Positions 57,207 to 64,000 of a DNA stretch of 64,000 nucleotides are shown here, piece by piece. Below the pieces are notes generated by a model. That model searched no databases. It had not been told where the DNA came from and worked only from the letters and a program-made list of their open reading frames with translations. Both the position numbers and the translations under genes were made by a program. Within the stretch, counting starts at the first letter, position 1. Every line of letters starts with the position of its first letter. Source of the stretch: Nitrospirota bacterium (lineage in GTDB: Bacteria > Nitrospirota > Thermodesulfovibrionia > SZUA-242); contig JALUUO010000068.1 in the NCBI GenBank assembly GCA_027021335.1, forward strand, positions 54,292 through 118,291, read 5' to 3'.

Positions 57207-58564
57207 ATACTACCTTAATACATACCTGATCCAGCTATTCATTATTTTCTGCCCCACTATTTCGCCTATGCCATGAGCTGCAAAAGGGTTGGCCTTTGAG
57301 CCATAAATGTCTGTGCATAATAATTGGACATGGTATGGGACCGATTGTTTTCTGGGGCATCATGTGATGCCAAGGGCCTGTAAGATGGCAGCCCGGTTCT
57401 ATTCCGGAGACTCCAAGAGGGATGAAATATCTCTCCGTCCCCTCCAGAGAACCGGTGTAACACTTGGTAATTTACCAAGAAAGTCTCTTGCCGGCCTTAA
57501 TCCTGATGGGTGACTGGTACGAAATAGTACATTAAACTATTTTGCAACCTTAACCAAAGAAATAACGGGTGCGAAAAGAACCGGATATAGACTTTATGGC
57601 AGAAAATAACGGAAAAACATCATGCTTTTTCCGCCAGGGAGAACTTTGTGCTTGACAAAGGTCCTTTTAATGGGTGACCCTGTGCCCCTCAAATTTATAC
57701 CATATTAAGTTTCTCCACCCTTCCTACCTTTTCCCCTATAGCAACCGCGGCTTCTTAAACCAGGGATTAGTCCTGAGCACTCACTTCGTTCGACTCAGGA
57801 CTAATCCTTATTTTGTTGTTACGGCCATTGCCAGAGAGTTGATCGCTTTTATGTGGGCTATTTCCAAAGACCTCTCGAGAGTCTCTAGGTCGAACAAGAT
57901 ACCGCAGGTTGCATAAAAAGACAAGGAGTTGCTTCGCTACGAGGTGGGTGAAGGATCTCTCCGCTACGCAACCATGATTGATTGAATTAAAAACAACAGG
58001 AGGTAATTAACGACTTTAACTACATCGACATTTTCAGCTAAGTGCCAGGGGCGCGATCACGGTATGGAGAACCCCAGAAATCGCTCAGGGATAAGCATTT
58101 GCTGAACTCCCGTTTTGAGACCAGGGCAGCTCCACGACGAAGCCAAGTCATGCGGTAACCAACCCGTGAATATCAGAGAAATCTACCGTCGTAACATAAT
58201 GATCCCGTCTCTGGCAGTGAACTGAACATGTTACAAGAGAACCTACTGAACCAAAAGTGGGCGGGGAGTTGTTTGGCCTCTTGACAATTGTCAACCATAT
58301 CAGCTATTTACTCGATATTCCGGGGACACAAGACCTAATTCAGCCGTCTTTCTTTGGGCCTGGCTTTTTGTGGATGAAGAATGCGTCTCAATTTGTCTTC
58401 TATATTTGTCACAAAATGCTCACACAAGGAAGCAGGGTCTGACCCTGTTGGTTTTTGCTGGTTTGGATAACATAGGCATTGTATCTTCACTTTCCGCTCC
58501 CTATAGGGTTAATGTATTTGACTCAATTTACCGGACATCTATCCTGACACAGGGGGCCCCATTG
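57207..58564. other. Long stretch without a recognisable gene
   Basis: About 1.36 kb with only short unconvincing frames on either strand. It holds a 14-bp perfect inverted repeat (57764-57807) and a diverged copy of the TCGAGAG/AGGTCGAAC sequence seen at 55978-55998 (57875-57896). It looks like decayed accessory DNA. Confidence 0.6.
57764..57807. repeat. Perfect 14-bp inverted repeat
   Basis: GGATTAGTCCTGAG (57764-57777) and CTCAGGACTAATCC (57794-57807) are exact complements around a 16-base loop containing CTTCGTTCGA. It is followed by TTATTTTG rather than a T-run, so it looks more like a dispersed REP/MITE-type element than a terminator. Confidence 0.75.
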
Positions 58565-58588
58565 TTAAATATAATTTACAGGTATCTG
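58553..58588. repeat. Direct repeat flanking the ATPase gene, copy 1
   Basis: GGGCCCCATTGTTA followed by a diverged AATTTACAGGTATCTG. The partner at ~59920-59954 reads GGGGCCCATTGTTA then AAATTCACAGCTATCTG. The two copies bracket 58565-59803. Confidence 0.5.
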
Positions 58589-59803
58589 GATAATTTTCTC
58601 TGAGAGAAGTTCGATTCTTTTACCCCTGTTGATAAGGATTGCATAATTTGTCTTTGTGTCATCAAGGAAATTTTTCAGACCACGCAACCCCGTTCTATTC
58701 ACCATAGAATTGAGCTTGATTTCTATGGGTATAGGACCAGAGCTACTATCTATGACAAAGTCTATCTCGGATTTATCGATTGTTCGATAGTAATTGAACT
58801 CCAGCTGAGTGGCCATTGTAGCCTGTAGCCCACGTATAATCTCTTCAATGACAAAGCTTTCAAAAGAGCACCCTGCTATTGGATGAATAAGCAGGAAATC
58901 CAGGTCATTAATCTTCAGGAAGTTATGCAGCAGTCCCTGGTCTCTGAAAAAACCTTTTTTAGCTTTTTGCGCCTTCTTGAGTTTATTTTTTGTATAGGGC
59001 TCCAGGTTTCTCCATAAAAATGTCTGGTGAATAATATCAAGATAATCCTTGATCGTTGAAACGCTGATTTCAAGAGCCCTGGCCATGTCACTCATATTCA
59101 GCTGATGACCTGAAAATTGGGCAAGTAAGGTGAGAAATCTTCTGAAACTATGAATCTGGAGACGGGGAAAGAGCATCCGGATGTCCCTGCCGACATAGTT
59201 CATTATATAATGTTCCATCCACTGGAGATAAAAATCCGTGTTTTTTTCACTTTCAATGAGCGGCTCAGGAAAGCCCCCTTTGAACCAGACATGCATTGCC
59301 TGATCCATATGCAGTAAGGGTTGAAGCTGCAGAAAATCATTTGGCTTTACTGTGCCATCTACCAGTAACTCGTATATGTCGGGGAGTCCTTTTTCGTAAT
59401 ATTCAGACTGTTTAAACGGCCACATTTCCATTGTCGCAATGCGGCCGGCAAGACTCTCGGTTATCCCCTTGACGATATCTGGCGAGCTTGAACCGGTTAA
59501 TATAAACCGTCCTTTTTTCTTTCGGTTACTATCAATCACCCCTCTGAGAACTCTGAAAAGTTCCGGGTACTGCTGTGCCTCATCAATAATTACATTTTCT
59601 GTATTGAGAGAGAAAAAGGCGACAGGGTCACTGGAGATAAGCTGATAATCATCCGGGCTTTCAAGGTCATAATATTTCCAGTCAGGCCGCAACTGCTTCA
59701 CAAGGGTGGATTTGCCGCATTGCCTGGGGCCGACAATGGCTACCACCGGAAACATTACCAGCAGTCGGTTGATTTTATCTTCTATGACACGTTTCTTACC
59801 CAT
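58565..59803 (-). CDS. AAA ATPase with DUF4143 domain
   Basis: 412 residues. The N-terminal P-loop is VAIVGPRQCGKSTLVKQL, with NVIIDEAQQYPELFRVLRG as Walker B and FILTGSSSPDI as sensor I. Residues ~200-400 are the DUF4143 nuclease-like domain, including LEFNYYRTIDKSEIDFVID and PIPIEIKLNS (PD-D/ExK-like). These proteins are common in accessory DNA; their function is unclear. A related ~35-base sequence flanks the gene at both ends. Confidence 0.92.
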   Translation of the reverse strand: MGKKRVIEDKINRLLVMFPVVAIVGPRQCGKSTLVKQLRPDWKYYDLESPDDYQLISSDPVAFFSLNTENVIIDEAQQYPELFRVLRGVIDSNRKKKGRFILTGSSSPDIVKGITESLAGRIATMEMWPFKQSEYYEKGLPDIYELLVDGTVKPNDFLQLQPLLHMDQAMHVWFKGGFPEPLIESEKNTDFYLQWMEHYIMNYVGRDIRMLFPRLQIHSFRRFLTLLAQFSGHQLNMSDMARALEISVSTIKDYLDIIHQTFLWRNLEPYTKNKLKKAQKAKKGFFRDQGLLHNFLKINDLDFLLIHPIAGCSFESFVIEEIIRGLQATMATQLEFNYYRTIDKSEIDFVIDSSSGPIPIEIKLNSMVNRTGLRGLKNFLDDTKTNYAILINRGKRIELLSEKIIQIPVNYI

Positions 59804-59912
59804 GATATTTACAGGCTACCACTAAAAACAAGGCATGTCAAGAAGGATGTTTTGCGGACGTTCCGGAAAACACTTGCGTGATTCTGCTACGGTGAGCCGT
59901 CGGCTGAAATAG

Positions 59913-59954
59913 AACAATGGGGCCCATTGTTACGAAAATTCACAGCTATCTGTG
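59913..59954. repeat. Palindrome and direct repeat flanking the ATPase gene, copy 2
   Basis: AACAATGGG and CCCATTGTT (59913-59931) form a 9-bp perfect palindrome around one G. The right half continues into the direct repeat shared with 58553-58588. Confidence 0.5.
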
Positions 59955-62615
59955 TTTCATCATTTTTCGTCTTTTACTGCCGCTTACACTTATTGTTACG
60001 GAATTTTCATCAGGATCGTTGGATGGAATATCAAATGTATCGCTGAATGAACCAGGCACTGTTGGTTTAAATCGTATTGTAAGACGGCAGCTTGCAGATG
60101 GAGTCAGTGTCTGGTTTGAGCAGCCGTCTGCCGTTATGCTGAATGGTGCATCGATGGTATCTGCTTGGGCTATTGTACCGATATTCAAGTCAGCACTGCC
60201 GTCATTTGCTATTGATACCATCTGGATAAATCTGTTTCTATGCATTTTATGTAAGACATTACCAAATGGAATTTGAAGGTTATCAAATGGAAAAACTGAA
60301 TCTGTTACTGTAATGTCTGGAGCAGGAGGACCAATCTTGAATGCATTGTATAAATATGTTTCCTCTGTCTGTCCACCAGGATTTGTAACCAGAATATGAT
60401 AAGGCCCTTCCGGAAACCCTTCCGGAAACGTGGCAGTTATTGTTGATGAGTCTGCCACAACCACATTCGTAACAGGATTATTGATATCCATCACAAACAA
60501 TCCTGCAAACCCATTAGCCAGATAGACGTAATTGCCTGAAGCATGAACTCCGTATGCAATGCCAGGCGTATCAATGGAGTTAGCGAGAAAAGGTGCAGTA
60601 GGGATATTGACATCTATCACTTGCAGCCCTGCGCTACCAGAAGCTAAATAAGCATAATTGTCTGATACATATATGCCGTTTGCAGCTCCTGGAGTGTGAT
60701 ACGAGTTGACAAGTTCAGGTTCTGTTGGGTCGCTGATATCTATAACCAAAAGACCTGCTTTGCCGTCAGCCAGATATGCATAAGAGCCTGATACATGCAC
60801 CCCCCTTGCTCCGCCTGGAGTATCATATTTCGTGACAAAAAAAGGATCGGTGGGATCACTTATATCTATAACCAGAAGTCCGGCTCCACCAGACGCCACA
60901 TAAGCATAATCGCCTGATGTATATACATCGTTTGCAGATCCCTGAATTCGAAGCTTGCTGACAACTCGTTCGTCTGTGGAGGATATTGAATCACTGATAT
61001 TTATCACCCATAGCCATGCTTTGGAAGGACCTTCATCATAGCTCCTCTTAAAATACGTCACATAAGCATAATCACCTGATACATAGACTCCCCTTGCTTC
61101 GTAGAAGCGGCCGCTGGTGACTTTACCTCCTCCTGCAAGAGCTGTGGGGTCACTGGTTTTTATCCAGCTGAATCCTGACATATCGGCAACATAAAGATCA
61201 GTTGCAGATGCATACATGCCAGCTATATCCGGGTATGATGGATACAATGGCCATGTGTAACCCCATTCTGAATTTTGCAGTGTTGGTGATGCGGGATTAC
61301 TAACGTCTATCACAAATAAACCTAAAAAATCGTGGTTGTCCCAATATTCGACATCCGCAACACTCACATAAGCATAATCGCCTATTGCACGCACGCTGAG
61401 CATTTTGGCTGGGGCGTCCCAGACAGTTATGTCGATTTGGCCAGCAGACATCCGAGTCCTGAGATTTTTGACATTGATCACCTGGAATCCTTTCCCGATA
61501 AGATAGGCATAATCATCTAATACATGCACTGATAGCGCTGCGTCATATACTGTGCCTGGAACTTCATAATAACTGACAAGCACAGGTGCTGCTGGATCGT
61601 TGATATCAATTATTCGCAATCCTGACTCTTTAACGATATATGCATAATCGTCTGAGATATACATGTCGGGCGGCAAAACAGGAGGGTGGCCGTAGACACC
61701 AGTATAGGGATCTTCACGCCCTCTTGGATCGCTTACATCTATAAAACCAGCAAGTGTAGGCACTGTTGGATCGCTTGCATCTACAACCTGCAACCCTGAT
61801 GCACCAGCAAAATAAAGATAATCACCAGATACATAAACGCTAGATACCACAAGTGGAACATTGATGGAGCTAACCACGACAGGCGATGTAGGGTCACTGA
61901 CATCTATCAAAAATACAATCGATGAATTTACATTGCTGTAATCTTTCATAGTTACATATGCATAACCATCTGATGCATACAGGTCTAGCAACATAATGTC
62001 CATAAATCCAAGGTTAAGAGAGACAACTAGTTCCGGCGCTACAGGCTCACTGATATTTATAATCTGGAAGTAATAGGAGTCAATCAGATAGATGTAGTTG
62101 CCGGATATATGCATGCTGACCGTGTACCTGTCTAACGGAATCTTGCCTGCCAGAGTTGGTGTTGATGAATTGCTGATATCTATTACCAGCAAACCTAACC
62201 AGGGGTAATTTACGGATACATATGCATAATAGCCTGACACATAAACTGCGTGTGCCTTGCCCGGAGTTTCATAAGAACCGACCAGAACCGGTGATGCAGG
62301 ATCGCTAATATCAATTATCTTCAGGCCTGCTTTTCCATCAACCACATATGCATAGTTGCCCGAAACATATACATCGCTTGCGCGGTCAGTTACGTAAGAT
62401 CCGGCAAGAAAAGGCCCGCCGTTTATCAAGCTCACCCTTGCGCCTGGTTCAAAATTTGTGCCTTTAATCGTAACACTGGTGGGTAAATCCGTTGGACCTG
62501 TCGACGGAGTGACGGATGTAACAGTTGGTGTCGCTGAATAGGCTGGCTCAGTTGCCAGCAAGTGAAATAGAGATGAAATCAATACACCTAATAAAATAAT
62601 TGACTTAAGTTTCAT
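59946..62615 (-). CDS. Secreted LVIVD-repeat protein with IPT/TIG and Hydin-like domains
   Basis: 889 residues. A signal peptide (SIILLGVLISSLFHLLATEP) precedes an IPT/TIG domain (SVTPSTGPTDLPTSVTIKG). Residues ~75-760 hold about 13 LVIVD-type units such as DVYVSGNYAYVVDGKAGLKI and IDISDPTEPELV, which fold as a large beta propeller or two. Near the C-terminus is an ASPM/SPD-2/Hydin-like domain (SITADGCSNQTLTPSASCRL). The gene is probably for an extracellular or surface protein, binding partner unknown. It has no close functional neighbour. Confidence 0.9.
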   Translation of the reverse strand: MKLKSIILLGVLISSLFHLLATEPAYSATPTVTSVTPSTGPTDLPTSVTIKGTNFEPGARVSLINGGPFLAGSYVTDRASDVYVSGNYAYVVDGKAGLKIIDISDPASPVLVGSYETPGKAHAVYVSGYYAYVSVNYPWLGLLVIDISNSSTPTLAGKIPLDRYTVSMHISGNYIYLIDSYYFQIINISEPVAPELVVSLNLGFMDIMLLDLYASDGYAYVTMKDYSNVNSSIVFLIDVSDPTSPVVVSSINVPLVVSSVYVSGDYLYFAGASGLQVVDASDPTVPTLAGFIDVSDPRGREDPYTGVYGHPPVLPPDMYISDDYAYIVKESGLRIIDINDPAAPVLVSYYEVPGTVYDAALSVHVLDDYAYLIGKGFQVINVKNLRTRMSAGQIDITVWDAPAKMLSVRAIGDYAYVSVADVEYWDNHDFLGLFVIDVSNPASPTLQNSEWGYTWPLYPSYPDIAGMYASATDLYVADMSGFSWIKTSDPTALAGGGKVTSGRFYEARGVYVSGDYAYVTYFKRSYDEGPSKAWLWVINISDSISSTDERVVSKLRIQGSANDVYTSGDYAYVASGGAGLLVIDISDPTDPFFVTKYDTPGGARGVHVSGSYAYLADGKAGLLVIDISDPTEPELVNSYHTPGAANGIYVSDNYAYLASGSAGLQVIDVNIPTAPFLANSIDTPGIAYGVHASGNYVYLANGFAGLFVMDINNPVTNVVVADSSTITATFPEGFPEGPYHILVTNPGGQTEETYLYNAFKIGPPAPDITVTDSVFPFDNLQIPFGNVLHKMHRNRFIQMVSIANDGSADLNIGTIAQADTIDAPFSITADGCSNQTLTPSASCRLTIRFKPTVPGSFSDTFDIPSNDPDENSVTISVSGSKRRKMMKHR

Positions 62616-62791
62616 TAGTCTTCTCCCCCTTTCTATCTTTCTATTTTTTAAACTCCAACAGTATAATTTATTGATCCATCCGGCCCTCAGTTTGCAACAA
62701 GTTATTCAGTAGTAAAGCTCCATACTTCACTCTCTGTTTCTTCCCCGTCGGTATTCTCTTCATACCGACACCTCCGTTATGTGATTTATAA

Positions 62792-62980
62792 AAACAAAAC
62801 TTTGGTGTCCACTTTTTTCAGCTTACCTCATTTATTGCATTTGAAAAAGAAAGCACAAAACTGCTTGCCTTACTCAAAACAAAAAAGGCAGATGATATCA
62901 AAATGTGCTATCGCATATTAACGGAAATTTTTGAACAGATAGAGAAAAACTATCACCCCAAACAGGCCCAAAAAGTTTAA
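62792..62980 (+). pseudogene. C-terminal fragment of an unknown gene
   Basis: The frame carries SFIAFEKESTKLLALLKTKK, then ADDIKMCYRILTEIFEQIEK and NYHPKQAQKV before a stop. It has no start codon and no family I recognise. It may be the end of a decayed accessory gene. Confidence 0.3.
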
Positions 62981-63738
62981 TTCTTCGTCGTAGCCCCAAA
63001 AAGGCAAACAACGTCAGGCCATGACTTCGACGTAGCTGGAATAGGAATGAAGTTTTGGAGTTTCTTGCTTTTCCAGGCGCATGCCTTCTAAATGGAACTC
63101 CATAGCCTCTCTCATATTTTTTCTATTCCTTCCTTTGTGCTTCCGGTTGCTATACACTATACACCCGTCGAGGCCCGGCAAATAGGCGGAAAATACGGTA
63201 TTCGTTTCTTCAATTACTACACTACGAGGTATCTAATTTTTAAGCCTCGCTTGTTTATCCCCATCGGGCATATGGAGATGAAGCCTTTTTATGACTTTAA
63301 CATCCCGTGTTTGTCTGTGTTCGTCTGTGGCTAGTAAAAAAGCGTAACTAACTCCCCTATTATAAGCAACACCCATACCAAATTTATAACCTATTGAAAT
63401 AACAAGGTTTTTTAGAAATGGCTAATTTGGACAAATGAGAAGGTGCAAAATTTTCCGACACCACCTGTCATTGAGCTAAAGACCCTTTATTGTCAATATG
63501 TTACGGGAAATATCTCTAAGAAAATGCTTAAAAAGCAGGCAGTTTTGGGCGAGTTTCAGAGGTGTCATCCAGAAAAAATGTAAAATTTCCCGACACCACC
63601 TGATGATTAGCCAAAAACAAACACAGCATTTGAAGGACTATCAGAAGTTAATTAAGCACAAGAGGAAAAATTGGAACTAACAGTTTAGTGCTTTAGAAGG
63701 CTGTTTTTACGATACTGACAAAGAAACCGAAACAGATA
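62981..63738. other. Stretch without a recognisable gene, containing repeats
   Basis: No convincing coding frame on either strand. It holds the 23-bp repeat pair at 63445 and 63580. Confidence 0.5.
63445..63602 (+). repeat. Pair of 23-bp direct repeats
   Basis: 63445-63467 and 63580-63602 match at 21 of 23 positions, each ending in CCGACACCACCTG. They are 135 bp apart and may mark ends of a lost mobile element. Confidence 0.65.
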
Positions 63739-63750
63739 TTGACATATCTG
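63733..63750. promoter_or_regulatory. Operator-like palindrome over a -35 box
   Basis: CAGATAT and ATATCTG are perfect complements around TGAC. The palindrome covers the TTGACA hexamer at 63739-63744. Confidence 0.5.
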
Positions 63751-63767
63751 TATTTTTTTATTATTAT
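63739..63767 (+). promoter_or_regulatory. Sigma-70-type promoter
   Basis: TTGACA (63739-63744) and TATTAT (63762-63767) are 17 bases apart. The start codon of the next gene is 37 bases downstream. Confidence 0.6.
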
Positions 63768-63791
63768 AATAAGAGTACTAATACTCTTATT
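63768..63791. promoter_or_regulatory. Operator-like inverted repeat at the predicted start site
   Basis: AATAAGAGTA and TACTCTTATT are perfect 10-bp arms around CTAA. The repeat begins right after the -10 box, where a repressor would block transcription. Confidence 0.55.
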
Positions 63792-63804
63792 ACGTGGAGG
63801 CAAT

Positions 63805-64000
63805 ATGAAACGAATCGATTTATTAAAAAAACGTCAGGCGCGCCTCAAGGAGGATATTACGGCAAACCTCGACCTGCTCATTGGGAGTGTTGGAAAGTCC
63901 CCTTCAATGGCCGGGCATAACCTTACTACCAAGGTTGAAGGAAAAACAGTTTCTTTTTATGTCAGAAAAGACATCGTCAGAAAAGCAAAAGAAATGACCA
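63805..64000 (+). CDS. N-terminal part of a DUF6788-like protein (3' truncated by window edge)
   Basis: 65 residues are visible, starting MKRIDLLKKRQARLKEDITA after GGAGG. The segment LLIGSVGKSPSMAGHNLTTK and VEGKTVSFYVRKDIVRKAKE resembles DUF6788-type proteins, which often accompany transposases, though the usual CGKPxCRC cysteines are absent. The promoter in front carries two palindromes, suggesting autoregulation or repression. The rest is outside the window. Confidence 0.6.
   Translation, partial: MKRIDLLKKRQARLKEDITANLDLLIGSVGKSPSMAGHNLTTKVEGKTVSFYVRKDIVRKAKEMT

Noticed and set aside
57307..57513. Short frames in the 57.2-58.5 kb stretch as genes or a group II intron
   Set aside because: No ribosome site, no family motif and no intron boundary sequence could be recognised.
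63092..63334. 80-codon plus-strand frame
   Set aside because: No ribosome site, odd composition and no similarity to any family I recognise.

Overview
The window reads as a chromosome piece from an anaerobic, Gram-negative, sulfate- or sulfite-reducing bacterium, most likely Desulfobacterota or a Nitrospirota-type lineage. The strongest clue is dsrA-dsrB-dsrD-dsrN/cbiA at 26.2-30.2 kb on the minus strand. DsrD is mostly found with reductive-type DsrAB. LpoB-like and COG3014-like lipoproteins point to a Gram-negative envelope. Phylum cannot be fixed from sequence reading alone.

Layout. 0-16.9 kb (plus strand) is an accessory block. It starts with the tail of a sigma-54 enhancer-binding regulator, then holds a subtilase, a 1328-aa Gly/Ser-rich protein, a companion 331-aa protein, a secreted propeller protein, a C39-like cysteine peptidase fused to a propeller, a legumain/caspase-like lipoprotein, a degenerate receiver protein, a decayed small gene and three co-transcribed proteins of unknown function, two of them paralogs. 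Two matching upstream modules (paired GGTGCTTTTGCC / GGTAAAAACACC elements, then a -24/-12 box) sit at 527-641 and 8891-9052. The block therefore looks like a small sigma-54 regulon of extracytoplasmic proteases and scaffold proteins. This is my main candidate for an undescribed system.

17-38.8 kb (minus strand) is core genome: lipoproteins, M50 protease, rimO, DUF2062, thiL, lon, the dsr operon, a Nif3-like protein, DedA, glucan phosphorylase, an AMMECR/MEMO protein, dnaB, rplI, a tRNA-Pro(CGG) on plus, a DUF3108-like protein and a radical SAM protein. 38.9-42.4 kb (plus) holds overlapping genes for an ATP-grasp ligase, an M20 peptidase and a CgeB-type glycosyltransferase, resembling a small peptide-conjugate pathway. 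42.9-47.3 kb (plus) holds a GT-C glycosyltransferase, GtrA, DprE1 and DprE2 homologs: a decaprenyl-phospho-arabinose-type cassette known mainly from mycobacteria. 47.4-50.4 kb (minus) has a hybrid histidine kinase and purC. 50.9-54.6 kb (plus) has an overlapping FAD oxidase, Fe-S protein and geranylgeranyl-reductase-like operon.

54.6-64 kb is a decayed accessory zone with toxin-antitoxin pairs and remnants (HigA, MNT/HEPN, a second MNT fragment, DUF2442/DUF4160, zeta fragment), inverted repeats, a AAA/DUF4143 ATPase, a large LVIVD-repeat secreted protein, and the start of a further gene behind a palindrome-rich promoter.
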